In this document: positions 25,068-35,311 of the stretch, one piece after another | Layout of the letters: each line of letters opens with the position of its first letter | How positions within the stretch are numbered: the stretch's first letter is position 1 | Origin: an uncultured bacterium | GTDB taxonomy: Bacteria; Patescibacteriota; Minisyncoccia; Phycocordibacterales; PALSA-1337 | Direction of reading: 5' to 3' | Assembly: GCA_903872035.1 (NCBI GenBank) | Contig: CAIQIZ010000002.1 | Coordinates: 1 to 48,934, forward strand | DNA: 48,934 nucleotides | Made by a program: the position numbers and the translations under genes | The notes under the pieces: generated by a model | What the model saw: only the letters and a program-made list of their open reading frames with translations | The model's database searches: none | Told to the model about the DNA's origin: nothing

Positions 25068-27310
25068 ATCGTCAGTATCACCGGTATAACCATCGGTCTT
25101 TTTGCTGTCTTTTGAAGCAAGAATTTGCTCACTTCATCCGTAATAGAGTCTTTCACAAAGTCTACGTTAATAGGATTCTGCCCACGCGTGGCCTTCTCGA
25201 CCGTATCTTTAATGAGCAAACGCACCTTGTGCAGCAATTCCTGAGATTCACGGAGATAGACGAAACCACGGGAGATGATATCTGGTGATTTCTTCAAATG
25301 ACCATTCGAGGCGTTGATGATCCCAAAGACGATGAAGATACCATCTTGCGCTAAAGCTTGGCGGTCTCGGATGACCACATCTTGCACGTCGCCAACTGAG
25401 AATCCATCAACTAACATAAGTCCTGATGGGGCTTTCTCACGGAGCTTAACGATCTTGGCTCCACCATTTTGGATCTCAACCACGGAGCTATTATCTGGAA
25501 TGACCACATCTTCTTCTTTGAGTCCATTGGCTTCTTTGGCAACATCAGCATGGACGCGGAGCATGTAGTGATACCCGTGGACTGGCATGAAGAACTTCGG
25601 ACGGATCTGGCGATGTATCCAGAGTGTCTCATCGCGGTAGGCGTGACCAGTCGAGTGGACTTCAGCAGTGCGGTAGTGGATGATGCGGGCGCCTTGGCGA
25701 GAAAGATTATCTTTCAACTTCTGCACAGCACGTTCGTTTCCGGGAATGACCGAAGAAGAAAGGATGACGGTGTCGCGATTATTGAGTCTGATCTTGGTGT
25801 GAGTCTTGTTAGATATACGCATGAGCGCCGCGAATTCATCGCCTTGGGCGCCAGTAGCCAAGATGACGATCCGATCTGGCGGATAATTATCCATGTCATC
25901 ATTAGAGATGATCGTTCCATTTTTCACATGCAAAAGTCCGAGATGCTTGCAGATCTCGATGTTGGACTTCAGACTGCGTCCCTCGATGACTACTTTCTTG
26001 CCATACTTTTCGGCGAATTCGGTCATCTTGAGCAGACGTTCCAGAAGCGACGAGAAGGTGGCGATGATGAGACGACCCGTGGAATTCTTGATGTATTCCT
26101 CCAAGTTCTTATGTACGGTCTTTTCTGGCACGGAGAATCCAGGGATCTCCACGTTAGTCGAGTCAGCCATGAGCATGAGCACTTTTTCGTTCTTGAAGGC
26201 TCGAGTGTATTCTGCGACCTCTTCATCGGTCGGTACTCCATCCATGTGGTCCATCTTGAGGTCGCCAGTGTGGACGATCGATCCATAAGGCGTCTCTATG
26301 ATGACTCCCATAGCATCAGGAATAGTGTGTGTGACGGAAAAGAACTTGACCTTGAGCTTACCGATGGTCACAGTCTGATTCTGTTCGACCAGTGTCATAG
26401 AAAGCTTTGGAATATGTGGAAATTCCTCTTGGCGTTTCTGGATGAGGACGGACGTCAAAAGCCTAGTGTAGATAGGTGGATTGCCTATGCGCGGCATGAT
26501 ATAGGGAATGCCTCCGGTATGGTCAAGGTGACCGTGCGTGACTATGAGGGCGCGGATCTTGTGTTGTCTCTCCTCGAGATATTTGGTGTTTGGCAGGATG
26601 TAGTCGATGCCTGGGGTATTCTCGTCCTTGAATTGGAAGCCACAGTCGATGATTATGATATCATCGCCAAATTCGATAGCAGTCATATTTCGGCCGATCT
26701 CCTCGACGCCGCCAAGAGGGATGATGCGGATACTATCAGCAGCTAAAGCCGGGATAACGTCTCCATCTTTTGCGTTAGCCACGGCGGTCATTCGGGTCGG
26801 TGCCGGACGGCCGCGTTTCATTGGGCGACCTTCTTTGCGGATGACATCCATGCGAGCGCCAGCGATATGGGCGGCATGCTTGGGCTCGACTCTCGCCGCA
26901 GATACAACTTGTCCGGATGCGACGTGCCCAGGAGCACCAACGGGCCTTACAGCGGGAGGATTCATTGGCCTTACGCCGACCGGTCGAATTCCGGATGGCA
27001 GATTAGGTCTAGTTTCAAAACGCTTTCGGGCGCCTCTACCCATGACGATACGATGGCCATTGGAAGAAGCAGGAAGGAGGGAGGAGGAAGAAGGAAGGGC
27101 AGATGTCGCAGGTCGAGAAGTGTTCGTGTTGAATTGCGGCGTTCCTCCTTCATCCTTCCTCCTAGCTCCTAGCTCCTTGTTTTCAGTGCGTAAAATCCGC
27201 GTCGGATTGTGTGGCGGGTTCGGTCGGCGACGGAAATCGAAACGAGGTCGCGGGGGATTGCCGTTGTTTCTGTTAAATTGGGGGTTTGGTTTATTGTTGT
27301 CGTTGTTCAT
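25064..27310 (-). CDS. rnj: Ribonuclease J (metallo-beta-lactamase/beta-CASP)
   Basis: The 748-residue protein is a 5' exo/endoribonuclease for mRNA decay and rRNA maturation. The catalytic core has THGHLDHTGG (about residues 256-265), VTHTIPDAMG, VHTGDLKMD, the beta-CASP segment with ATGAQGDEF, SSSVIPGNE, HSTGHAYRDE and PVHGYHYMLRVH, and an RNase J C-terminal domain. The first 190 residues or so are a disordered Arg/Pro/Asn-rich extension that probably binds RNA; part of it (about 44-83) is encoded by a repeat. The start at 27310 is preferred (MNNDNNKPN) because it follows the SBP stop by 4 bases, which implies an operon. RNase J usually has only a short N-terminus, so the extension is notable though common in CPR. 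Confidence 0.92.
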   Translation of the reverse strand: MNNDNNKPNPQFNRNNGNPPRPRFDFRRRPNPPHNPTRILRTENKELGARRKDEGGTPQFNTNTSRPATSALPSSSSLLPASSNGHRIVMGRGARKRFETRPNLPSGIRPVGVRPMNPPAVRPVGAPGHVASGQVVSAARVEPKHAAHIAGARMDVIRKEGRPMKRGRPAPTRMTAVANAKDGDVIPALAADSIRIIPLGGVEEIGRNMTAIEFGDDIIIIDCGFQFKDENTPGIDYILPNTKYLEERQHKIRALIVTHGHLDHTGGIPYIMPRIGNPPIYTRLLTSVLIQKRQEEFPHIPKLSMTLVEQNQTVTIGKLKVKFFSVTHTIPDAMGVIIETPYGSIVHTGDLKMDHMDGVPTDEEVAEYTRAFKNEKVLMLMADSTNVEIPGFSVPEKTVHKNLEEYIKNSTGRLIIATFSSLLERLLKMTEFAEKYGKKVVIEGRSLKSNIEICKHLGLLHVKNGTIISNDDMDNYPPDRIVILATGAQGDEFAALMRISNKTHTKIRLNNRDTVILSSSVIPGNERAVQKLKDNLSRQGARIIHYRTAEVHSTGHAYRDETLWIHRQIRPKFFMPVHGYHYMLRVHADVAKEANGLKEEDVVIPDNSSVVEIQNGGAKIVKLREKAPSGLMLVDGFSVGDVQDVVIRDRQALAQDGIFIVFGIINASNGHLKKSPDIISRGFVYLRESQELLHKVRLLIKDTVEKATRGQNPINVDFVKDSITDEVSKFLLQKTAKRPMVIPVILTI
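27062..27179. repeat. Purine/pyrimidine repeat inside the RNase J N-terminus
   Basis: A purine-rich arm (about 27070-27099, with aggaaggagggaggaggaag) and a pyrimidine-rich arm (about 27141-27179, with ttcctccttcatccttcctc) can fold back imperfectly. It encodes a Ser/Thr/Pro and charged stretch of the disordered extension and resembles the GGAGGAAG repeats at 17507-17600 and 18655-18718. Confidence 0.55.
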
Positions 27311-27314
27311 GTGA

Positions 27315-29135
27315 TTATTGATTATGTGCAAATATTTTCCATACTCTCTCTGTTGTGTCATACCAATCCGCTATGGAGTTGAATCGGTCCGAAGGGAGGG
27401 CTATCGTTCCTAGATCTATACCGTGCAATGATTTCGGAACAGCATAGATGAAATCCGGCATATAGAGGAAGATGGCCGGAAGATCGGCGGCTATCAATTG
27501 ACTGAATTGCAGGTATTGGCTCTGACGAGTCGAATCATTTGTGGTGTTGCGGATGCTTTCCAATAGCTTATCGACTTTGCTGTTGGTATAAAGCGCCACG
27601 TTCAAACCGGGGGAGTTCCTTTCAGAAGAATGCCAAAAGGCGAAAAGGTCCCGATCTGAACCGATGAATTCACCGAATAAGAGGGCATCGTACTTTCTAG
27701 TACTGATGATGTTCTGATAAAGGTCCGATGGCTCAAAGACCTTGACAGTGACCAACGCTCCCAGATCCGTCCATGATTTTCGAACCATCTCGGCGGCTTG
27801 TTTCAAGTCTGGTGTGTTGGCAGTGTAGATATCGAAAGACAAAGTCTGGATGGTCTTTACACCCTTCTTACTCAATCCGTAAATTTTAGTAGTAGGATCT
27901 TTTACCCAACCATTCTTTTCCAGGAGATTTTGAGCGGCTAGCAACGATGTGGCGGCAGAAGTCGAAGATGTGGTTTTTAGACTCAAGTCCAAGCCAGCAT
28001 TCAGGTCAGGAGTGGCGACACCGCTCACACTGAATGGAAGCGGACCGCTTACGGCTTTGCCGTATCCATTCAGAGCAGATTTGATGATAGCGTTACGATC
28101 GACGACCATGTTCAGGGCCATGCGGACGTTCTTGTCGGCCAAGACTGGCGACTGATTTTGATTGAAGAAGACTCCAAAGACTCTGGGTAGTGGAGCGGCT
28201 ATGGTTCGGTAACTGGCGGCAGTATTTGACGACAGCCGAGCGGCAAGCCGAGCAGCATCAACCGCCGAAATCGATGGAAGGCTGTCGATAGAACCGCTAT
28301 CTAGAGCTGACAAAGCTTTTTCCTGGTCGGCATAAAACTTGAAAGTCATTGAACTGATATAGGGGTGTTGATCATAGTAGTCGCTCCAGGCTGAAAGAGA
28401 ATAGGAATCCGGTATGCCGTTGGTCTTTCCGATGGAGCTTTCCTTGTATGGACCGGAGCCGATCGGCTCTATGTTGTATTGGCTCAAGACGAACTGGTCA
28501 TCGTTAAGTGCGCTCCAGATATGCTTTGGGATGATGCCCACGGTCGTATTGGAAATGAATGGGCTGTACGGTTGTTTCAAAGTCAGTTGGATGACAGTTG
28601 GTGAGATTACTTTGACGGTGACATCCTTCCAATCCGCTCGAAGAGGGCTCTTTAGAGCCGCATCCTGGATCTTTTGAATGGTATAAGCCACATCGTCAGT
28701 CGTGAGAGGGGTGCCATCCTGGAAGTGTAGGCCGCTTTTCAGGGTGAAGCTATAAGTAAGTCCGTCAGAGGAGATTGTCGAGGATGCGGCCAGATCCGGG
28801 ATAAAAGCACCATCCTTATAAGTGGTCAAGCCTGAGTAGACTAGAGCTGAGATGTCGCGATCCACGTCTGTGACAGCCAGGATAGGATTGATCGTGTGTG
28901 GAAGGCCGACCAACCCTTCGGTCAGTTTGCCGTTATTGCTGGGTATTTCGATCATGAAAAATGAATTGATGCCGTCGGCCATGGCCAAAGCAGTGACAGT
29001 GGCGATCACGACTAGAAGTCCAAAAATAACCTTCTCGGTGGCGGAGAAACGATTGATGTAATTCAATATGGTGGAACCGCTTTTTAGGCGGAATTCTTTT
29101 TGAGGTTGTAGGTCGGTCAAGTTAGCAAGATACAA
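27315..29135 (-). CDS. Membrane-anchored ABC peptide/solute-binding protein (SBP_bac_5)
   Basis: The 606-residue protein has one N-terminal membrane segment (VIFGLLVVIATVTALAMADG, about residues 36-55) and then a family 5 extracellular solute-binding fold: GLTTYKDGAFIPDLAAS, YSFTLKSGLHFQDGTPLTTDDVAYTI, EPIGSGPYK, DKNVRMALNMVVDRNAII and KYDALLFGEFIGSDRDLFAFWHS. It would capture oligopeptides or similar solutes at the cell surface; no permease or ATPase gene is in the window. The given start is a TTG and is uncertain; a second TTG lies six codons downstream. The upstream 200 bases are a repeat region. RNase J follows after 4 bases. Confidence 0.88.
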   Translation of the reverse strand: MYLANLTDLQPQKEFRLKSGSTILNYINRFSATEKVIFGLLVVIATVTALAMADGINSFFMIEIPSNNGKLTEGLVGLPHTINPILAVTDVDRDISALVYSGLTTYKDGAFIPDLAASSTISSDGLTYSFTLKSGLHFQDGTPLTTDDVAYTIQKIQDAALKSPLRADWKDVTVKVISPTVIQLTLKQPYSPFISNTTVGIIPKHIWSALNDDQFVLSQYNIEPIGSGPYKESSIGKTNGIPDSYSLSAWSDYYDQHPYISSMTFKFYADQEKALSALDSGSIDSLPSISAVDAARLAARLSSNTAASYRTIAAPLPRVFGVFFNQNQSPVLADKNVRMALNMVVDRNAIIKSALNGYGKAVSGPLPFSVSGVATPDLNAGLDLSLKTTSSTSAATSLLAAQNLLEKNGWVKDPTTKIYGLSKKGVKTIQTLSFDIYTANTPDLKQAAEMVRKSWTDLGALVTVKVFEPSDLYQNIISTRKYDALLFGEFIGSDRDLFAFWHSSERNSPGLNVALYTNSKVDKLLESIRNTTNDSTRQSQYLQFSQLIAADLPAIFLYMPDFIYAVPKSLHGIDLGTIALPSDRFNSIADWYDTTERVWKIFAHNQ

Positions 29136-29139
29136 TATT

Positions 29140-29310
29140 CAGTATTAAGATCGGTAGATTCCAGCAGTAGATAACAGATTTCAGTTTCCAGATTCCAAAC
29201 AAATTTCAGTTACCAGATTTCAGATTGGAGCCTGGTGCCTGGAACTTATTTGGAATCTGACATCTGATATCTGGAATCTGCCCTGAACCTGAAATCTAAT
29301 TTTAATGTGA
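29140..29310. repeat. CAGATTCCA/TGGAATCTG repeat cluster, secG-SBP spacer
   Basis: About 170 bases consist of degenerate units such as cagatttcag, ccagattcca, tggaatctg and gatatctggaatctg in both orientations; the first half can fold on the second. Related copies lie at 32466-32547 and inside rnpB (41008-41066). No gene is seen here. Confidence 0.75.
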
Positions 29311-29333
29311 TAACAAATTTGTAAATCGGTTTA

Positions 29334-29555
29334 TTAAATGAGATTAAGTAGAGCAGAGACAGCAAAGAGTATTGCAACAATAATTGTAATCGTAAATAGT
29401 CCCTTCTCCATCCCGCGGCGTGTATGGAAGGCCGAGCTGAAGTTATCGCTTCCACCAAACGCACCGCCAACCTGCGCCCCCGTTCGCTGGAGCAGTATGG
29501 CCGTAACCAGAACAACAGACAATATTATCTGGACGTAAGGAAGGAGTGACTTCAT
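29334..29555 (-). CDS. secG: SecG, protein translocase subunit
   Basis: The 73-residue protein has two membrane helices (LLPYVQIILSVVLVTAILLQ and GLFTITIIVAILFAVSALLNLI) joined by the conserved loop RTGAQVGGAFGGSDNFSSAFHTRRGMEK, which is diagnostic of SecG. It stabilises and speeds SecYE translocation. The start at 29555 (MKSLLPYVQ) is preferred to an ATG/ATG-like start five codons upstream. It stands apart from other sec genes. Confidence 0.93.
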   Translation of the reverse strand: MKSLLPYVQIILSVVLVTAILLQRTGAQVGGAFGGSDNFSSAFHTRRGMEKGLFTITIIVAILFAVSALLNLI

Positions 29556-29621
29556 TGATAAAAGTAGCATAGCATAGGTCGTTTATTCATGCAATATCAA
29601 GATGAATGCTTGATTCATCGC

Positions 29622-29649
29622 TTGATTTATAAGTGTTCCTGACTATAAT
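29622..29649 (+). promoter_or_regulatory. Promoter of groES-groEL
   Basis: TTGATT (29622-29627), a 16-base spacer and TATAAT (29644-29649). No CIRCE inverted repeat is visible between it and groES. A second weak box, TAAAAT (29683-29688), ends 6 bases before the ATG. Confidence 0.55.
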
Positions 29650-29694
29650 CACTATATAAAGCCGATATTATCAGCAGATTAATAAAATCTCACT

Positions 29695-31652
<1,958 letters not shown>

Positions 31653-31794
31653 GGAGCGTGGTGAATATGCTGGTCCCTTGATTGTCGCTCACAACAATAA
31701 GTGGTATAGTATTCATCAATACGTGTCGTTCGCGGCACCTATTTTAAAGTCGTTAAAAGCTAAATATTAATAGTAAATCATCTTTAATTATCAT

Positions 31795-32463
31795 ATGAAA
31801 AAGACACTTATAGCAGTGATCGTCGTAGTTCTAGTCATTATCGGCATAATCGTTTTTGGTCGTGGATCGAATAATGGGAATACAGCTGGTCAGCCTCCAG
31901 TCAACGGTTCTGCGCCAGTCGTACCAGTCATCGAGAACACCAAGGTCTCGAGCAAGAATTCTCAATATCAGAATGCCGAACTCGGATTCTCTGTCAATTA
32001 TCCGACTGTCTGGGAAGCCGATAACACCGATGCTGGTGTGACCTTCATCATGCCTATAGATGCCAATCAGGTCTCGACCGTGGCCAAGCTTCAGGCTGAT
32101 ATCACTACTGCTCCCGGTAAATGCAGTTTCCCACCTGTGACAACTATCAAGGATCGAGGAACTATCACTGTCGGTTCGAATACTCTGAATATGATCACTA
32201 TGTCGAATAGCGTCCAAGGCCGTGGATATTTTGACCGGATGTATTCATTGCAGCAAGGTAATATCTGCTATCTATTCCATTTTGCTTCCATTACGCTGGC
32301 GCCGGAAAGCAAGAAGCTTTCAGGTTCCAATCTGACTCAAGCTCAGAATAATAACAAAGCTATCGTCAGCACTGCCGATGGTGACTTCACCAGCATGGTC
32401 AAGTCCTTCGCCTTCGTTCAGGGTCCGGCCGGTATCGATGAGAGCAAAGCACCAACGCATTAA
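31795..32463 (+). CDS. Membrane-anchored PsbP-like protein of unknown function
   Basis: The 222-residue protein begins with one membrane anchor (TLIAVIVVVLVIIGIIVFG) and a Gly/Asn/Pro linker. The rest looks like the PsbP/DcrB-like fold common in Patescibacteria: AELGFSVNYPTVWEAD, then FIMP, a single-domain body with two cysteines (GKCSF, NICYLF), and a C-terminal VKSFAFV strand. The domain is extracytoplasmic. It stands between groEL and lemA; no partner is evident. Confidence 0.7.
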   Translation: MKKTLIAVIVVVLVIIGIIVFGRGSNNGNTAGQPPVNGSAPVVPVIENTKVSSKNSQYQNAELGFSVNYPTVWEADNTDAGVTFIMPIDANQVSTVAKLQADITTAPGKCSFPPVTTIKDRGTITVGSNTLNMITMSNSVQGRGYFDRMYSLQQGNICYLFHFASITLAPESKKLSGSNLTQAQNNNKAIVSTADGDFTSMVKSFAFVQGPAGIDESKAPTH

Positions 32464-32465
32464 TA

Positions 32466-32547
32466 AGGCTTCAGATCTCAGATCACAGATTCCAATTTTC
32501 AATCTGTAATTTATTTGGAATCTGGTTACTGGAATCTGAAATCTATA
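32466..32547. repeat. CAGATTCCA/TGGAATCTG repeat upstream of lemA
   Basis: The sequence contains cagatctcagatcacagattcc, split by an AT-rich centre from ttggaatctggttactgg and aatctgaaatct; the halves are inverted. The lemA -10 (TATAAA, 32544-32549) abuts or overlaps its end. Confidence 0.7.
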
Positions 32548-32558
32548 AATATAATATC

Positions 32559-33113
32559 ATGACATACGTAATCCTAGGTGTAATAGTCATCATCGTCATC
32601 TGGATCGTCCTGTCCTATAACCGCCTAGTGACTTTGGTCAATCGGGCCAAGGAGGCTTGGGCTGACATCGACGTGCAACTCAAGCGTCGGTATGATCTCA
32701 TCCCTAACTTAGTCAATACTGTCAAAGGTTACGCTACACATGAGAGCACAGCCTTCGAGAAGGTGACCCAAGCTCGCGCGGCGGCCATGGGAGCGACTTC
32801 GCTCGCCGACAAGGGCCAAGCTGAAGCGACGCTGGCTGGTGCTTTGAAATCAGTTTTTGCCATCGCCGAAGCCTATCCTGACCTCAAAGCCAATCAGAAT
32901 TTCCTCTCTTTGCAGGGCGAACTGACCGATACCGAAGACAAGATCCAAGCGGCCCGCAGATTCTACAACGGCAATGTCCGCGACTTGAACACCGCCATCC
33001 AAGTATTCCCTGGAAATATGATCGCCGGTGTCTTCCACTTCGTAGCTATGGAATTCTTCCAGCTCGATGCTGCCGATGCTGCAGCCAAGGAACCGGTGCA
33101 GGTCAAGTTCTAA
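32559..33113 (+). CDS. lemA: LemA family protein
   Basis: The 184-residue protein has an N-terminal membrane helix (VILGVIVIIVIWIVLSYNRLV) followed by the LemA signature: NRAKEAWADIDVQLKRRYDLIPNLV, ENFLSLQGELTDTEDKIQAARRFYN and a C-terminal FFQLD. LemA proteins form membrane-anchored helical bundles, are often paired with HtpX-like proteases or TPM proteins, and have an unclear envelope role. htpX starts 84 bases downstream. Confidence 0.94.
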   Translation: MTYVILGVIVIIVIWIVLSYNRLVTLVNRAKEAWADIDVQLKRRYDLIPNLVNTVKGYATHESTAFEKVTQARAAAMGATSLADKGQAEATLAGALKSVFAIAEAYPDLKANQNFLSLQGELTDTEDKIQAARRFYNGNVRDLNTAIQVFPGNMIAGVFHFVAMEFFQLDAADAAAKEPVQVKF

Positions 33114-33120
33114 GCTTTTT

Positions 33121-33182
33121 GGAGGGCAAGACTTCCGGTTCGCCGCTGGCCCACAGCGCTCTCACCGAAAGTCTTGTCCTCC
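33121..33182. repeat. Long inverted repeat between lemA and htpX
   Basis: Arms 33121-33139 and 33164-33182 pair at 17 of 19 positions (GGAGGGCAAGACTTCCGGT against ACCGAAAGTCTTGTCCTCC), enclosing an inner CGCTG/CAGCG stem. No T-run follows. The CAAG-ACTTC core recalls the tgt insertion arms. Confidence 0.75.
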
Positions 33183-33196
33183 ATTTGCTTATATTC

Positions 33197-34108
33197 ATGG
33201 CTACACTTTACACTCAACAATCGAAGAATGTCTTTCGTACTTGGCTCCTCATGGCCATATTCATTGTGATCGTGGTCGCTATAGGTTGGTTCATTTCCTA
33301 TTACTATAACGATCCTAGTATTATTATCATCGCCATCATCTTTGCTTTGGTCATGAATGTGACCAGCTATTGGTATTCTGACAAGATTTCTTTGGCCTTG
33401 GCTAGGGCAGTGCCGGCGAATAGAGAACAAAATCTCGAGTTATACCGTGTCGTGGAAAACCTCTCAATCACTGCCGGTTTGCCGATGCCAGCGATCTACA
33501 TCATCAATGATCCGGCCCCCAATGCTTTCGCCACTGGCAGGAATAAGGAGCATGCGGCTATCGCTGTGACTTCTGGTTTGCTAGGAATGATGGATAAGAA
33601 TGAGCTCTCTGGCGTTCTCGCCCACGAAATTTCGCATATAGGCAATCGCGACATTCTGCTTTCGACAGTAGTTGTGGTCCTAGTTGGTTTCATTGCTATC
33701 ATGGCTAATATTTTCACCAGAAGCATGTGGTTCGGCGGCGGACGTCGCCGTGGAAATGACAGGGAAGGTGGTGGACAGCTTGGAGCGATCCTTGCCATCG
33801 TTGGCATAGTCTTTGTTGTCCTTTCGCCGATAATCGCTCAACTTATCCAGTTGGCAATTTCTCGCAAGAGGGAATTTCTAGCGGATACCGACGGAGCATT
33901 GCTCACCCGCTATCCCGAAGGCTTGGCGTCAGCCTTGGAGAAAATTCAGGCTTTCGACCAGCCCATGCAAAGCGCCAATAATGCCACGGCCCATCTCTAC
34001 ATTTCCAATCCGTTCGGTTCACATGCTTCCAAAGGCATTGCTAAACTATTTATGACTCATCCACCGACTGATGAGAGGATCGCCATTTTGCGCGGGATGA
34101 GCGTGTGA
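33197..34108 (+). CDS. htpX: HtpX-like membrane zinc metalloprotease
   Basis: The 303-residue protein has membrane segments near residues 15-33, 35-52 and two more after the active site, the zinc motif HEISH (about residues 142-146) and the third-ligand region REFLADTDGA (about 224). HtpX-type proteases degrade misfolded membrane proteins. The start at 33197 (MATLYTQQSKN) is chosen because an earlier in-frame ATG would translate the long inverted repeat and adds an unusual N-terminus. It follows lemA and is followed by a DUF3137-like gene after 22 bases. Confidence 0.93.
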   Translation: MATLYTQQSKNVFRTWLLMAIFIVIVVAIGWFISYYYNDPSIIIIAIIFALVMNVTSYWYSDKISLALARAVPANREQNLELYRVVENLSITAGLPMPAIYIINDPAPNAFATGRNKEHAAIAVTSGLLGMMDKNELSGVLAHEISHIGNRDILLSTVVVVLVGFIAIMANIFTRSMWFGGGRRRGNDREGGGQLGAILAIVGIVFVVLSPIIAQLIQLAISRKREFLADTDGALLTRYPEGLASALEKIQAFDQPMQSANNATAHLYISNPFGSHASKGIAKLFMTHPPTDERIAILRGMSV

Positions 34109-34130
34109 TGGGAACATTTCATTGATCTCT

Positions 34131-34979
34131 ATGGATCCTCAAGAACCGATAATCGAAGACGTCAATCAGAGCACGAATGCTTATATCAAGAAGAATGATA
34201 AGTTCTACATTTTTCTGTATGTGGTTATTGATCTAGCCGCGATTGCTGCTATCATCTATTTCCAGCTTTCATTTGTGTGTTTGATGGTGCCTCTAGGGAT
34301 CACGCTAGCCGGCTACACGCATGTTCAGTCAAAAATACGGAAGGAATTCCTGCAACAATATGCAACGTCGATCGGATTCACCTATTCTCCGACCGGATCT
34401 CTGGATTCGGTACAGGGAAGATTCTTCCAAACGGGTCATAGTCAGCTGGTGTACGATGTGTTTACTGGGATTCACGAAGGCAGAGCGTCAAGGATATTTT
34501 GTTTTAACTTTACAGTCGGTTCTGGAAAAAGCGCGCACACCTATACATTCACTGTCTTTGAGACCTCTTTCGCTAGCGTGATGCCCGACATAACTCTAAT
34601 AGACGTCGATCTTGGAGAATTATCGGCAGAATTGTCTGGAATAGAGCGCGTCAGATTGGAAGGCGATTTTAATAAGTACTTTACTTTGATGGTCCCCAAA
34701 GGATATGAGATTGAGGCTTATCAGATATTCACGCCAGATGTCATGACCGATCTTATCGACCGCGCCCAGAAGCTATGCTTCGAATTCTGTGGAGATAAGC
34801 TTTATATCTGCGCGCTCAAAATCATGACGAATAGGCAGGATTTTGATCGGATCTTCAGCCTAACCTCGTATCTCGATGATCTGTTAGCCAAGAATGTAGC
34901 GGATATGAAAGTATATACGCCAGCAGAGCTGGCTGAGAATGGTACGAGTGGCAACAGGGGAAGCGGTTCTTTTTTGTAG
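34131..34979 (+). CDS. Membrane protein with DUF3137-like domain
   Basis: The 282-residue protein has two adjacent membrane helices (FYIFLYVVIDLAAIAAIIYF and LSFVCLMVPLGITLAGY) and a soluble C-terminal domain (EFLQQYATSIGFTYSPTGSLDSVQGRFF, FETSFASVMPDITLID, GDFNKYFTLMVPKGYEIEA, KLYICALKI). It resembles the DUF3137-like proteins often found after lemA and htpX in Patescibacteria; that match is from memory. Start ATG 34131 is preferred over a TTG nine bases upstream. The role may be envelope quality control with HtpX, which is inference from neighbourhood. Confidence 0.7.
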   Translation: MDPQEPIIEDVNQSTNAYIKKNDKFYIFLYVVIDLAAIAAIIYFQLSFVCLMVPLGITLAGYTHVQSKIRKEFLQQYATSIGFTYSPTGSLDSVQGRFFQTGHSQLVYDVFTGIHEGRASRIFCFNFTVGSGKSAHTYTFTVFETSFASVMPDITLIDVDLGELSAELSGIERVRLEGDFNKYFTLMVPKGYEIEAYQIFTPDVMTDLIDRAQKLCFEFCGDKLYICALKIMTNRQDFDRIFSLTSYLDDLLAKNVADMKVYTPAELAENGTSGNRGSGSFL

Positions 34980-35110
34980 TTTGGGCTGATTTCATCAACG
35001 TACTCATTGTATCTGGTAAATCCAAAGCCATCGAATATTGGATGAGCCAGAATGTCGGAAAGTATTTTCGTTTCAATGTCGAGGCCTGCAAAGTCATTGA
35101 ATCAGCATAA
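34937..35110 (+). other. Possible coding remnant before the terminator
   Basis: An open stretch of 57 codons without a convincing start ends in TAA at 35110. It reads FINVLIVSGKSKAIEYWM, then GKYFRFNVEACKVIES, which looks protein-like and faintly recalls a Toprim start (LIVxSxxKA). It overlaps the end of the previous gene in another frame and is followed by a terminator. It could be a decayed gene or chance. Confidence 0.25.
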
Positions 35111-35120
35111 ACGATCGCCA

Positions 35121-35141
35121 AGCCGGGTCACCCGGTTTTTT
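35121..35141 (+). terminator. Rho-independent terminator after the lemA-htpX cluster
   Basis: CCGGG (35123-35127), loop TCA and CCCGG (35131-35135) are followed by six T residues. Confidence 0.8.
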
Positions 35142-35164
35142 GTTTCCAACAATTTCAAAGATCA

Positions 35165-35194
35165 TTGGAATCTTTCCCGCGTATCTGTTAATCT
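35165..35194 (+). promoter_or_regulatory. Promoter of tRNA-Ser
   Basis: TTGGAA (35165-35170), an 18-base spacer and TAATCT (35189-35194) with TGT as an extended -10 end 10 bases before the tRNA. Confidence 0.45.
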
Positions 35195-35204
35195 AGAACG
35201 GCAC

Positions 35205-35292
35205 GGAGGGTTCGCATAGCGGTCTAGTGCGCGCGCTTGGAAAGCGCGTGTGGGGCAACCCACCAGGAGTTCGAATCTCCTACCCTCCGCCA
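35205..35292 (+). tRNA. tRNA-Ser (anticodon GGA)
   Basis: Acceptor strands GGAGGGT and ACCCTCC enclose a class II tRNA. The anticodon stem CGCGC/GCGCG holds the loop TTGGAAA, giving anticodon GGA (UCC/UCU serine codons). A long variable arm (TGGGG-CAA-CCCA) and the T loop GTTCGAATC are present. Discriminator G is followed by an encoded CCA. Confidence 0.97.
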
Positions 35293-35311
35293 GTTACAGC
35301 AAATAGCTATA

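Noticed and set aside
25469-26746. A 425-residue open frame antisense to RNase J
   Set aside because: It lies wholly opposite a well-conserved gene, shows no domain signature, and is explained by the codon bias of the RNase J strand.
29581-29694. A CIRCE element or HrcA control of groES-groEL
   Set aside because: No TTAGCACTC-N9-GAGTGCTAA-like inverted repeat is present; only a standard promoter was found.
34855-35121. 88-residue minus-strand frame at 34.9-35.1 kb
   Set aside because: It is antisense to the DUF3137-like gene and to the terminator region and has no protein-like motif.
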